Shown in pieces: positions 1 to 9,608 of a DNA stretch of 64,000 nt. Made by a program: the position numbers and the translations under genes. Where the stretch lies: NCBI GenBank assembly GCA_938015595.1, contig CALLPI010000016.1, forward strand, positions 1 to 64,000, in the 5' to 3' direction. This DNA is from an uncultured Saprospiraceae bacterium. Lineage in GTDB: Bacteria; Bacteroidota; Bacteroidia; Chitinophagales; Saprospiraceae. Position 1 is the first letter of the stretch. Each line of letters starts with the position of its first letter. Below the pieces are notes generated by a model. The model worked only from the letters and a program-made list of their open reading frames with translations. It did not search any database and was not told where the DNA came from.

Positions 1-3000
1 GTGCCGCTCGGCAAGTTGGTGATATTGTAGAAGGCGTTGCTCGTCGTAGCACTGCCGCTCACCGCCGGCCCAGTCCACTGTATCTGGTACGGCGCTGTAC
101 CGCCCGTGAAGCCGAGATGTATCTGGCCGTTCTGGCCGCAGATACCCGGCACCGGCACAGCAGTCACTTGCAGGTTGTTGGCACCGTTGGTCAGCGTCAC
201 GGTCTGCGTGCGCGTACAGCCCTGTGCATCTGTCACCGTGATGGTGTAGGTGCCGCTCGGCAAGTTGGTGATAGTATAGCTGGCGCCTACGCCATTAATG
301 GAGCCATTGGAGGGTCCTGTCCAAGTTACCATATAAGGCCCAGGCGAACCACTAATAGCCAGAGCGACAGATCCATTTTGCCCACAGGTGCCCGGATGCG
401 GCGTAGCAGTGAAGTTCGGACTTGTCCCACTATTTACTGTGATGACCAGGGCATTGGATTGACAGCCATAAAAATCGGTAACTCGCACCGTATAAGTGCC
501 GTTGGGCAAATTGGTAATCAGGTAGCCAAAGTTGTTAAAGGTGATACTACCATTTATTGGCCCTGTCCAGTTGATGGTAAAGGGAGGGCTTCCGCCGATG
601 ATATCCATCCAAATGGCGCCATTTTGTCCACAGGTACCAGGCTCTGCCTGGCCAGTGATGTGTACGCCGCTGCCAGAGTTGGTGATATGCGTAGTAGCCG
701 AGCCAGAACAACCATTAGCGGCCGTCACGGTCACGGTATAGGCGCCGCTGGGTAAATTCTGGATAGTGTAAGTATTGCTAGAGCTTGTAGCAGAACCAGA
801 AGTTGGCCCTGCCCAAGCTATAGTAAACGGCCCGGAGGCTCCGCTGATGTTGACCACAATCCTGCCAGGCTGACCGCACTGTCCATTTTGCGGCGTGAGC
901 GATACCACAGGGTTGCCGCCAGCATTGTTATTGAGCGTCACTACCTGGCTGAACATGCAGCCGTTAGCATCCGTTACTTTTACGGTGTAAGTACCAGAGG
1001 GCAGGTTGGGAATGTTATAGCCGTTTTGGTGTACTGTTACGGAGTTACTCACTGGCCCTGTCCACTGAAGGGTCCAGGGGCCTGTACCGCCTAAAATGTC
1101 CACCCAAAGCGAGCCATTTTGATTGCAGTTGCCAGGTACAGGCGTTATGTTCAAGCTGATATTACCTGTGCCATTTTGTAAGTGCACTGTATGGGTGCAG
1201 GTACAGCCGTTAGCATCTGTTACAGTCACGGTGTACACGCCGGAAGGCAGATTATCGATCTGGTAGAAGAAATTAGCCGTAGTGGCTGTACCAGATGACG
1301 GCCCTGTCCAGCTTACAATAAAGTTGGGTGTACCCGAGCCCATGCCTACATGGATGCTACCGCTGGCGCCGCATTGGCCAGGTACTGCTACGGCAGTGCA
1401 TTGGATGTTGCCCGATGAAGCAGATAGCGTTACTTGCACGGTCTGCGAGCATCCATTAGCACTGGACACCGTAATAGTATAGCTACCAGCTGGCTGATTG
1501 ATGATGGTGTAGCTACCTGTATTAGCGGTAGCCGAGCCGCTGGAAGCCCCTGTCCATACTATAGCATAAGGCGCTGTGCCTCCTGGAATACTTAACTGAA
1601 TAGAACCCAACTGCCCACAAGGTGCTGGTACAGGTGTGGCTACCACGCCCAGCGAAGAGCCTATCTGCACCGGAATAGTCGTCACGCAATGGTTGGCATC
1701 CGTGAAGGTGAAGTTGTAACTTCCCGGAGGCAAGTTGTAGATGGAGAAGGCCTGAAGCGTGGTCGTCCAACTACTGGTGACCGGCCCCACCCACTGTACC
1801 AGGAAAGGCGCCTGCCCATTGGCAATATTAAATAGCACACTACCAGTGGGGCTTGCGCCGCTCCCAGTACAGTTGGCATTAGTGGGTGTGGCTGTCACTT
1901 GCAGAGCGGTGGTAGAGGGCGGAATCACTATGGTTTGCGTACCAACACACCCATTGGCATCCGTAATGGTCACCGTGTAAGTGCCCGCACTGACACAATA
2001 TACGTCAAAGTTGGTCTGGCTGGTGGTCACACTGCCGGTAGTGGGTCCAGTCCAACTTACCACATACGGACCTGTGCCATTATAAATGTCAATCCAAATG
2101 GCTGCACACAATTGGCAGGAAGCCGCCAGCGGCATGAGTGAGAATTGCAGCCCACCGCCGCCGCCGCTAACCGTAACGCTGCGAGTAGCCTGGCATCCGT
2201 TAGCCGCTGTAACAACGATAGAGTACGTACCAGCCTGTACATTATTAATGGTGTAGTTAGCCGTATTAGAAGTAGCAGAGCCGCTTGTTGGGCCCGACCA
2301 GGAAATCTGATAAGGCCCACCTGCGCCCGAAATAGATACGGCAATAGAGCCAGCCTGACTGCACCCGGTGCTTTGAGCTGTAGCATTCACCTGGAGGCCA
2401 CCGCCCGTGTTGAGTGTGACCATACCACTGCGCGTACAGTTGCCGGCTGCTGTCACTTGCACCATATAGTTGCCTGCCGGCAAATTGGCAATGGTGTATC
2501 CTGGCAAGGATGTGGTGAAAGTACCGTTTTGAGTTCCCGTCCATGTGATTACGAATGGTGGCGTGCCGTTGGCTATGTTGACGGCAATGGAACCTGTAGC
2601 AGCACATCCTCCACTGATGGGCGTAAAGGTAGCAGAAAGGTTGTTCGTAGTATTATTGAGCGCTAAAATTTCATAAGCTACACAGCCAGTAGCGTCAGTC
2701 ACTTGCACTGGGTACGTACCGGAGTTGAGGTTGGAAATGATGTAGCTGGTTTGAGAGGTAGTAGCCGTGCCAGGCGTAGGCCCACCCCATGAAATCTGGA
2801 AGGGTGGCGCTCCTCCAGTAAACTGCAAAAGAATGCTACCAGGCTGATTGCAAGCCCCATGACGAGCAGAGGCTGTCATGCGCAAGCCCGTATTGGATAC
2901 TACCACTGTGCGGATGAAGGTGCACTGATTGCCAGCAGAACGTATGACCACAGTATATGTGCCTCCAGGCAACCCAGGGATGCTGAACTGGTTACTATTG

Positions 3001-3660
3001 GCTGTCAAGGTGGCGCTTACTGGGCCAGTAACAGTCACGGTATAGGGCGCTTGGCCTCCAGTAGTGCCTATTTGAATACTGCCTGGGGCGGTGCAAGTAG
3101 CGGCTGTGGGCGTGGCTACAAAACTGAAGTTGCTGCTAGAGTAGGAAATGGTAAATGACCGCACCACCACGCACCCCTGGGCATCGCGCACGTAGGCCAC
3201 GTAGTTGCCGTATGCCAGTCCAGTGATAGTGTAGGGGTTGGTATTTCCAGCATTGTAGTTGCCACTAACCGGGCCGGTCAGTTGTATTTGATACGGTGGC
3301 GTACCTTGCATGATGGTCATTTGCACCGAGCCCCCTGCCCCGCAAATATCGGTTTGGAGCATGGTGCTCACGCTCATGTCTGAGTTGGATGGTACAATCA
3401 CGTTTTGTTGTACGGTACACCCGTTGTTGTCGGTGATGCGTACCACATATAGGCCAGCAGGGAGGTTGCTCAAAGTCCGGGTAGTGGTATTAGAGCTAAC
3501 CGTATTGCTAATTGGCCCAGTATATTGAATGGAATACGGCGCCGCCCCCCCTGACAGAGACAGTGCGATGCTACCATTGCTCTGGCCGCAGCCCGCAGCC
3601 GCAGGCGTAGCCGAAGCAATTTGCAAATTGCAGTTGGAGGCGCACTCCACCAGTAGCGTG
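1..3660 (-). repeat. Tandem SprB-type repeat array (15 units, last one cut by the window edge)
   Basis: Units of about 249-264 bp follow one another without linkers inside the giant protein gene. The period is visible directly in DNA: the string gtgccgctcggcaagttggt occurs at base 1 and again at 250. Units near the left edge look more alike than those near the N-terminus. This suggests recent unit duplication or gene conversion towards the C-terminal end. Confidence 0.85.
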
Positions 3661-5204
3661 TAATTACTTATCGCGCCATTATAGCCATCTACTACTATAT
3701 AGTAAGTACCGGGCTGTAGGTAAGCGGTAATTTGCTCGTTGGCCGTGCCGCCGGTTTCGCTGAACTCGGCGCAAGAGCCGCGGTTACAGGAGCGCAGCAG
3801 GAAAAGTTCGAGATTATCCTGAAGATTGCTTAAGGTAATGTTAACCCATCCAGCTTGTGTCACGGTGAAAGTATGCACTACCTCGGGGCCATTGTTCTCC
3901 ACGTTGAAGATGTTGCCGTCACAGCCGTAGAGCGATACGTCATCATTGCCGTTGAGGTTAGTGTAGTTGAAGGGTACGCCGCAGTTGAGTGGTATGGCAT
4001 CGCTACAGTTGAGATATCCGCAACTCACCTCTAGGCGATATTGCCCCTGAGAGTTAGCAAACTGGCCGTCCACCACGATATAATATATACCAATAGGTGC
4101 ATTAGCCAGCAGAATGCCCTCATTGTTGGTGAGAGAGTTATTGGTTGTACTAGAGCGCAAACAAGTGACTTGGTTGCAGTTGCCCGACAACAGGAAAAGG
4201 TCTAGGTCAAGACCGGGCGTCATAATTTCCAAGCCGATTTGCAAGTCACCAGGAGTAGTTTTATGCAAAACATAGACCTTTTCTGGACCGTCAAAAGTAT
4301 TGTTATTGCAGCCAGGATAGGTTGTAATGTGGTTGCCCGCGCCCACAGTAGTTTCGTAGGGGCGGTAGTCGCCGCACTGGATGGGCACTGCTTTATTGCA
4401 CCAAGCTGAAACCGTACCGCAAGCACCCTGCGTCACACTGGTGACTCCCGCCGCCGTAGCTGTACAAGCATTGGGATAAGTAACGCCATTACAACCGCAC
4501 ACCGGGTTGTAAACGGTAGGACACACAGCATCCGGGTTCATCTGAGAAGGATTAATGCAACTGCCCTGGCAAGAGCCTGCCGTGTAAAAGCTCACGCCAT
4601 TGGCTTGTGCTACACAGGCATTGGTATAAGTGACACCATTACAGCCACACACCGGAGCATTCGTCTGAGCACATACCATCGTGAGCACCCCCGTATTCGA
4701 GTTGATGGTGACGCCTCCGCTGCTCACAACCAGCGCAGGATTGAAACAAGACGTATTGCAAGGCCCTGGTCTAAAGGAGGTAATCCCTCGTTTTTGTGCT
4801 TCGCAAGGGTTGGAATACGTCACGCCGTTGCAGCCGCACACTGGGTTGAATACCTGGGTACACACAGTGTTCAGGTTGATAGCCTGCGGATTGATGCAGG
4901 AACTAAAACACACTCCAGAAGTAAACTGCGTAACGCCTGCCAACTGGGCAAAGCACGGGTTGAGATAGCTCACGCCATTGTTCCCGCATACAGGGTCGGC
5001 AACCAACGGGCAAGGCGGAGGCACAGGACCTATGAAACTCAAGTCGGCTGGTACAGGCAGCTTGCCCAGATGTACGTCTCCCTTGATTTCAGAGGTTTTT
5101 TTAACATCGGCTTTCTTCGTGGCAGTTCTATTGGTGCTTTCTGCCCATGCAAAAGCAGTATGTGCAAGCACCATGACTACCAAAATTGGTAAAACTCTTT
5201 TCAT
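1..5204 (-). CDS. Giant secreted protein with Kazal-like, PPC-like and SprB-type repeats (C-terminus beyond left edge)
   Basis: The reading frame opens at the ATG at 5204 and is still open in the same frame at base 1, so at least 1734 codons lie here and the C-terminus is missing. Residues 1-21 form a Sec signal peptide. Residues about 65-262 hold four Kazal-like inhibitor domains, each with the PVCG(C/N)NGV(T/S)Y..N.C core and a closing Cys. Residues about 269-520 hold two PPC-like beta domains with 'YYIVVDG' motifs. From about residue 520 there are 15 tandem SprB-type repeats of roughly 83-88 residues (C..GSI.....GG.PPY.I.W.GP, then 'NLPSGTYTVTVTDANGC'). SprB repeats are known from T9SS-secreted gliding adhesins of Bacteroidota. 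A C-terminal sorting domain would be expected beyond base 1. Inference: a cell-surface or secreted adhesin whose N-terminal head may inhibit serine proteases. Confidence is high for the architecture and low for the role. Confidence 0.9.
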   Translation of the reverse strand, partial: MKRVLPILVVMVLAHTAFAWAESTNRTATKKADVKKTSEIKGDVHLGKLPVPADLSFIGPVPPPCPLVADPVCGNNGVSYLNPCFAQLAGVTQFTSGVCFSSCINPQAINLNTVCTQVFNPVCGCNGVTYSNPCEAQKRGITSFRPGPCNTSCFNPALVVSSGGVTINSNTGVLTMVCAQTNAPVCGCNGVTYTNACVAQANGVSFYTAGSCQGSCINPSQMNPDAVCPTVYNPVCGCNGVTYPNACTATAAGVTSVTQGACGTVSAWCNKAVPIQCGDYRPYETTVGAGNHITTYPGCNNNTFDGPEKVYVLHKTTPGDLQIGLEIMTPGLDLDLFLLSGNCNQVTCLRSSTTNNSLTNNEGILLANAPIGIYYIVVDGQFANSQGQYRLEVSCGYLNCSDAIPLNCGVPFNYTNLNGNDDVSLYGCDGNIFNVENNGPEVVHTFTVTQAGWVNITLSNLQDNLELFLLRSCNRGSCAEFSETGGTANEQITAYLQPGTYYIVVDGYNGAISNYTLLVECASNCNLQIASATPAAAGCGQSNGSIALSLSGGAAPYSIQYTGPISNTVSSNTTTRTLSNLPAGLYVVRITDNNGCTVQQNVIVPSNSDMSVSTMLQTDICGAGGSVQMTIMQGTPPYQIQLTGPVSGNYNAGNTNPYTITGLAYGNYVAYVRDAQGCVVVRSFTISYSSSNFSFVATPTAATCTAPGSIQIGTTGGQAPYTVTVTGPVSATLTANSNQFSIPGLPGGTYTVVIRSAGNQCTFIRTVVVSNTGLRMTASARHGACNQPGSILLQFTGGAPPFQISWGGPTPGTATTSQTSYIISNLNSGTYPVQVTDATGCVAYEILALNNTTNNLSATFTPISGGCAATGSIAVNIANGTPPFVITWTGTQNGTFTTSLPGYTIANLPAGNYMVQVTAAGNCTRSGMVTLNTGGGLQVNATAQSTGCSQAGSIAVSISGAGGPYQISWSGPTSGSATSNTANYTINNVQAGTYSIVVTAANGCQATRSVTVSGGGGGLQFSLMPLAASCQLCAAIWIDIYNGTGPYVVSWTGPTTGSVTTSQTNFDVYCVSAGTYTVTITDANGCVGTQTIVIPPSTTALQVTATPTNANCTGSGASPTGSVLFNIANGQAPFLVQWVGPVTSSWTTTLQAFSIYNLPPGSYNFTFTDANHCVTTIPVQIGSSLGVVATPVPAPCGQLGSIQLSIPGGTAPYAIVWTGASSGSATANTGSYTIINQPAGSYTITVSSANGCSQTVQVTLSASSGNIQCTAVAVPGQCGASGSIHVGMGSGTPNFIVSWTGPSSGTATTANFFYQIDNLPSGVYTVTVTDANGCTCTHTVHLQNGTGNISLNITPVPGNCNQNGSLWVDILGGTGPWTLQWTGPVSNSVTVHQNGYNIPNLPSGTYTVKVTDANGCMFSQVVTLNNNAGGNPVVSLTPQNGQCGQPGRIVVNISGASGPFTIAWAGPTSGSATSSSNTYTIQNLPSGAYTVTVTAANGCSGSATTHITNSGSGVHITGQAEPGTCGQNGAIWMDIIGGSPPFTINWTGPINGSITFNNFGYLITNLPNGTYTVRVTDFYGCQSNALVITVNSGTSPNFTATPHPGTCGQNGSVALAISGSPGPYMVTWTGPSNGSINGVGASYTITNLPSGTYTITVTDAQGCTRTQTVTLTNGANNLQVTAVPVPGICGQNGQIHLGFTGGTAPYQIQWTGPAVSGSATTSNAFYNITNLPSG

Positions 5205-5860
5205 AGTATGGGATTGACAATTTGTTAGTAAAATATTAGACTTTAATGTTGATTCTTGGTAACAACTTCGGTACACATTTTACCCATTGTTGCCGCTCAG
5301 ACACATCGGGATGTGGGACCGGCGGTAAATAGGTTCAAGGGTCAACTCTAGTAAGGGATAGACGTGCAAGGTTTCTGCGCGCCTGCGTCAATGAAGAAGT
5401 CATTGACGAGATCGCTCAACAGTTCAGAGAGATAAAGGAAGGGCTTTTTCTCTGATGCAAATATCGAACTTCGCTGCGATAATATGTGTATTTGGTGCCA
5501 ACTTTTTTTACGGTTTTTTACACTACAGGCACTCCTGAGGCTCAGATCCGCGCGTTTACTCAACAAATAGATAGTAGTATGTAGAGTGTTGCTACACCAG
5601 CATGATGGCGATCATTATGATATGACCTGGCCTACCCGGCTACAGAAGATGACGTACAGTAAAAGCAAAATGGAAGCCGTGCAGCACTTGATGTAGGCAA
5701 TGTTACCACCTTTTTTATATTGGGTGAACACGGCCGAGTAAGGTATGACGACAAAACGCTACAATCCGCTATTTTTGTGCCAAGGAAGCGTTAAAGCAGC
5801 ATTTGCTGCGCTGTGTCGTTCTCCTTTCAATTAATATACTTCACTCAAAAGACATACGCA
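5205..5860. other. Intergenic region, no convincing gene
   Basis: About 650 bp separate the divergent giant protein gene and the lipoprotein gene. Short open frames on both strands have no recognisable product. A perfect 9-bp inverted repeat (cgtcaatga / tcattgacg, 5-nt loop) lies at 5386-5408. It could be an operator or small hairpin. Promoters for both flanking genes must lie here, but I could not place them reliably. Confidence 0.5.
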
Positions 5861-6661
5861 ATGGCCAAACTTTACCGATGGAACATCCATGCAATATATT
5901 TTTGCGCGATGTTGGGATTGGTCGCTTGCAGTGCAGATGAGCCTGATGATCCTATCATCGTGCCAGAGGTAGAAAAGGAATTCGTCGTAGAAATGCGCGA
6001 GCGACCAGGGCCAACACCGCGCAACCTGCAACTGCACTTGCGCACAGTCAAAAACCAGGACTGTGAAGACTTAGGCATACAATATGAATGGTCGGTAGCA
6101 TTGGCAAGCCTTAGACTGGACATTCTGGGCATTCGACGCCCAGCCAACTGTACACCTGGCCAAGCGCCAGCACAGGAGACGGTGACAGCAGGCGCACTGC
6201 CAGAAGGGTTGTACGACATCAACATCAAACTGCGCAACGCCATAGCCAATACCGGCACACTACAACTGACCGAAGAAGTCTATTACCTCAACATGCGTGC
6301 CGAAGAGGGGCTGATTATACCCATCAAACAACTGCGACGCATACCTGAACATATCATTTGGGGCTACGTAGGTTTTTCGGCGCCTTCCATGGCCACTACG
6401 GCCACTGGTTTTATCAATGAACTGGCGGCTATATCCACTGCGCATGGTCTCAATGCAGGGCATTACGGGCATTTTCAGATTTCCAGCGGCTCGGGGTCTC
6501 CTGTCATTACAGGCGCGCCTATTGATCTCAACCTCCGCACTTTTGTCTATCGCTTTACTGGCAATACCGATGACCTGCGCAATTTGGTGCAAGCCTATCG
6601 CAATACGTACGGCAATCTGCTGCCAATCAGGCTACAAAGTATAAACGGGCAAGTATTTTGA
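5861..6661 (+). CDS. Lipoprotein of unknown function
   Basis: A 266-residue protein. The start at 5861 is preferred over an upstream GTG (5813) because it puts a normal lipoprotein signal at the very N-terminus: a basic start (MAKLYR), a hydrophobic stretch and the lipobox LVAC at about residue 20. The mature part is acidic next to the lipid anchor (SADEPDD), which in Bacteroidota can favour surface exposure. No catalytic motif or known domain was recognised. Secondary structure looks mixed, with beta-rich stretches such as the GHFQISSGSG region. It stands alone, convergent with the amidohydrolase gene downstream. Confidence 0.75.
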   Translation: MAKLYRWNIHAIYFCAMLGLVACSADEPDDPIIVPEVEKEFVVEMRERPGPTPRNLQLHLRTVKNQDCEDLGIQYEWSVALASLRLDILGIRRPANCTPGQAPAQETVTAGALPEGLYDINIKLRNAIANTGTLQLTEEVYYLNMRAEEGLIIPIKQLRRIPEHIIWGYVGFSAPSMATTATGFINELAAISTAHGLNAGHYGHFQISSGSGSPVITGAPIDLNLRTFVYRFTGNTDDLRNLVQAYRNTYGNLLPIRLQSINGQVF

Positions 6662-6810
6662 GACACTGCGACGCATGGCCGAAAACACTTCCTTACAACA
6701 ATTCTGGCTAAGACGGCGAAAGCTGTTTTAGCCTCGGCTTGCGCAGAGGAAGTAAAAAAGGCGGAAAGCTACAACAACTACACTGCCAACCTCGCTGTAC
6801 TGTATGTCTG

Positions 6811-8397
6811 CTACTTCTCTCCTTCCATACCCGGCTGCACAATCTCAAAATTCTCCTTGCGCTTGCTGTCCTGTACCATTTGGCGCACATCGGCCAGAAG
6901 TTTTTTTGCGTCGTAGATGATACCGTCCTTGATGGTGTATTTGACGCCGCCTACACGCACTACTTCGTTCTTTTCATTGAGGCGGATGGCTCCCGTGCCA
7001 TAGAGTACTTTGAGGTCTTTGAGGGGGTTTTCTTCCACAATGAGAAAGTCAGCCAACTTGCCTACCTCCACTGTACCGAGGTCTTTTTCTACCCCCAGTG
7101 CCTGAGCGCCGTAAAGCGTAGCCGAGCGAATGACTTCCAGCGGGTGAAAGCCAGCTTCACGTAGGAGTTCCAACTCGCGGATAAAGGCAAAGCCGTACAA
7201 TTGATAAATGAAGCCTGAATCTGAGCCGGCTGTAACGCGCCCGCCTCGGTTTTTATACTCGTTGATGAAGGCCATCCACAGGCGGTAGTTTTCGCGCCAG
7301 GCGGTTTCTTGCTCGGTGCCCCACTCAAACCAATAGGAGCCGTGCGAAATGCGGCTGGGAGCGAAGAACCGCCACAGCGAAGGCAGGGTGTATTCATCGT
7401 GCCACTCCGCGCGGCGTGTGCGCATGAGGTCGCGATTAGCTTCGTAAATGTTGAAGGTGGGATCTATGGTAAAATCCAGCGCCAGGAGTTCATCCATGAC
7501 CTTATTCCAGTGGTCGGAGTAGGGAGGGGCTGCTTGCTTCCAGAGCTTGCCGGCTTCTTCAAAGCGATGTTGCTCATTTTGATAATTATAGTCGAGTGGG
7601 TAATGTTGTACAGTGCGGTCGGTGAAGAGCGCCTCGGGCAGGCCATACCAATGTTCCATGGAGGTTAAGCCGGCTCGGGCGGAGTGGAGTACGTTCCAGC
7701 GCGCCACATCCATTTGAGCATGATGACAGGCGGAGCGCAGTCCGAGTTTCTTGTTTTCATCCAGGGCGGCGGCCATGATCTGGGGCGCTGCTCCGAAAAA
7801 CTTGATGCCATCGGCGCCGCGTTTGGCATTGTCGCGTACCCATTGGCGGGCCTGCTCAGGTGTGGCGATAGGGTCATAGGTGCCCATGCCAAACACCGTG
7901 TAAGCAAAGATGCGAGGAGCAGTGATCTGGTTTTTCTCGCTGCGGCGCTTTTGATCCAGCGTCCAGTCCAGGCCATTACCAGCAGCGGGGTCTCGGATAG
8001 TGGTGATGCCGTGCCCCATCCAGAGCTTGAACACGTACTCGGCATCAGCGCCTTGCCCTCTGCCGCCGATGTGCCCATGCATGTCAATGAATCCGGGCAA
8101 GAGATACATGCCCTCAGCTTGGAGTTCGCGCCCTCCGGGCTTGAGCTTGGGGCGCGACTCTTCTTCCACAGGCACGCCGGGATAGCCTACCACGTGGATA
8201 CCTGCAATGCGATTGCCCTCTACCACGATATCAATTGGGCCGCGCGGTGGCGAGCCATCACCATTGATGAGTGTTACGCCCCTGATGATCAATTGGGAGA
8301 AAGGCCCGTCGCCTTCTTTTCGGTCGGGCGCTTTTTGCACCTGGGCAAAAAGGTCAATACTTGAACAAATGAGCAAAAACAACAACTTGGCGCGCAT
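6811..8397 (-). CDS. Secreted amidohydrolase, imidazolonepropionase/prolidase-like
   Basis: A 528-residue protein with a signal peptide (residues 1 to about 19, cleaved near LFAQ), so it should act outside the cytoplasm. It belongs to the metal-dependent amidohydrolase superfamily. The first-strand metal motif is GFIDMHGHIGG. Further conserved elements are an HGITTIRDP stretch, a histidine in ACHHAQ, GLTSMEHW, GSDSGF carrying the late catalytic Asp, and the closing composite-domain signature G.VEVGKLADFLIVEENPL. These secreted members often act on acyl-amino acids or dipeptides, but the substrate cannot be read from sequence. It lies 39 bp downstream of the next gene on the same strand and is probably cotranscribed with it. 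Confidence 0.88.
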   Translation of the reverse strand: MRAKLLFLLICSSIDLFAQVQKAPDRKEGDGPFSQLIIRGVTLINGDGSPPRGPIDIVVEGNRIAGIHVVGYPGVPVEEESRPKLKPGGRELQAEGMYLLPGFIDMHGHIGGRGQGADAEYVFKLWMGHGITTIRDPAAGNGLDWTLDQKRRSEKNQITAPRIFAYTVFGMGTYDPIATPEQARQWVRDNAKRGADGIKFFGAAPQIMAAALDENKKLGLRSACHHAQMDVARWNVLHSARAGLTSMEHWYGLPEALFTDRTVQHYPLDYNYQNEQHRFEEAGKLWKQAAPPYSDHWNKVMDELLALDFTIDPTFNIYEANRDLMRTRRAEWHDEYTLPSLWRFFAPSRISHGSYWFEWGTEQETAWRENYRLWMAFINEYKNRGGRVTAGSDSGFIYQLYGFAFIRELELLREAGFHPLEVIRSATLYGAQALGVEKDLGTVEVGKLADFLIVEENPLKDLKVLYGTGAIRLNEKNEVVRVGGVKYTIKDGIIYDAKKLLADVRQMVQDSKRKENFEIVQPGMEGEK

Positions 8398-8436
8398 AGT
8401 AGTACTTTTTTGCGTGCCAAGTTACGTTTTGTTTTA

Positions 8437-9141
8437 CTAATCGGCTGCTATCTGGAATTTAGTCAGCTCAGTGCGGCCTTCCACCATGCCTTTTTTGTCA
8501 TAGGTTTCGGTTTTTACCATACCTACGTTGAGGCTGTACCATGCGGCAGCCGGCACTGTGCGCACGCCTATGGTCTTGATTGTAAGATTATAGACAATCT
8601 TGAAGCACTCAAACTTGCCGGCGGGCGTGGTAAGGATTTCTTTGGCTTCTACCTTGCGGTCGGTGATGTCAAAGCGCAAGGTCATAATAGTGACGCCGCC
8701 GGCGCCAGCCTTGATTTCGGCATTGGCATCGGGCAGGGTTTGGCCTATGCTGAGTTTGGAAGGTAGCGCCAGGGCTTCGCCTTTGATGCTCATCTCCATG
8801 TTGCCCAGGCTCTGTATCATTTCAGGGCTGAGTATGTCGGCTACGTCCAGGAATATCTCTCCGTCCTTGCAACGGATGACTAAAGAACTTTCAGAGACCA
8901 CTTTGCCTTTGTCGTTACTGATTTTGTTTTTGACCTGGGCTTCCCAAACGCCATTTTTATTTTCTGCGGCAATGATTTCCTGAGCTGATACCGAAGCCAG
9001 CGCGCCTTTTTTGTCATAGCTGCTCAACTCCCAGGACGTTCCCTTCTTAAGTGGATAAAAGCCGGAGCAATCGTCTTGTGCCTGTGCCTGAATTGACCAG
9101 CATACCAAGGCAAGCCATATTGCTAAGATTCTGATCTTCAT
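8437..9141 (-). CDS. Secreted TapB/DUF3108-like protein
   Basis: A 234-residue protein counted from the ATG at 9141. A slightly longer frame exists, but this start puts the signal peptide (MKIRILAIWLALVCWSIQAQAQ) at the terminus. The mature protein begins DDCSGFYPLKKGTSWELSSYD and later has the pattern K.ILTTPAGKFECFKIVYN. This is typical of DUF3108-like/TapB-family periplasmic proteins that resemble lipoprotein carriers. Function is unknown. It is the first gene of a likely two-gene unit with the amidohydrolase downstream. The family call is moderate because it rests on motif memory. Confidence 0.7.
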   Translation of the reverse strand: MKIRILAIWLALVCWSIQAQAQDDCSGFYPLKKGTSWELSSYDKKGALASVSAQEIIAAENKNGVWEAQVKNKISNDKGKVVSESSLVIRCKDGEIFLDVADILSPEMIQSLGNMEMSIKGEALALPSKLSIGQTLPDANAEIKAGAGGVTIMTLRFDITDRKVEAKEILTTPAGKFECFKIVYNLTIKTIGVRTVPAAAWYSLNVGMVKTETYDKKGMVEGRTELTKFQIAAD

Positions 9142-9270
9142 AGTAGTAAGTGTATTTGGTGAATAATTTTGCATTTTTGAGGACTCTGAAAAGCCGCCCC
9201 GGATAACTACCCCTTAGGCTTGCGCTGCAAAGAATAGCGCCTGAACGACGACACATAATATACTGGGCAA

Positions 9271-9318
9271 CGCCAAGTTTTGTGCATGATTTGCGAATGT
9301 TGTGCACAAAACTTGGCG
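9271..9318. repeat. Perfect 16-bp inverted repeat, dispersed repeat copy 1
   Basis: Arms cgccaagttttgtgca (9271-9286) and tgcacaaaacttggcg (9303-9318) are exact reverse complements around a 16-nt loop. A related 32-bp copy in the opposite orientation with two mismatches lies at 21282-21313. It sits between divergent genes. No run of T follows either arm, so it is not an ordinary terminator. It may be a REP-like element or an operator. Confidence 0.75.
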
Positions 9319-9580
9319 AATCAAAGTATAAATGTAAACGTTTTTTGCTGTACCGTATGTTTATAGGTTGCAAAAATTCATGAACTGTAAATTGCACCAA
9401 GTTAAATTAGGCAGCTTCTTGTAACGTTAAAAAATGCATGAGGACGGGATAAATCGCCAACAATAAATAATGTTTCGAGCCAGCAGTAAAAAATGGAAAA
9501 ACTTAGGTAGGAGAACCGCACGCCAGCAACTTTCTTTGAACCGACAACGAGCAGGGAAAAAGGCATTTCAAATTAATCAT

Positions 9581-9588
9581 TAGCTTTG
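9581..9588 (+). promoter_or_regulatory. Putative -7 promoter element (TAGCTTTG)
   Basis: Matches the Bacteroidota -7 consensus TAnnTTTG and ends 20 bp before the start codon of the TolB-amidohydrolase gene. No good TTTG -33 box is found at the usual distance, so this is only a candidate. Confidence 0.35.
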
Positions 9589-9608
9589 ACCGATAAAAAA
9601 TACCGACA

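Noticed and set aside
1-3660. Regular ~249-bp periodicity that could suggest a CRISPR or satellite array
   Set aside because: The units are much too long for CRISPR and keep one open minus-strand frame with SprB-type protein repeats.
37-4968. Many + strand open frames up to about 210 residues over the giant gene
   Set aside because: They are antisense shadows of the repeat protein, with low-complexity content and no domains.
5348-5566. 72-residue minus-strand frame in the first intergenic region
   Set aside because: No signal, domain or upstream promoter. Composition looks random.
5813-5860. Upstream GTG start for the lipoprotein
   Set aside because: It would place 16 residues before the lipoprotein signal; the ATG at 5861 gives a normal one.
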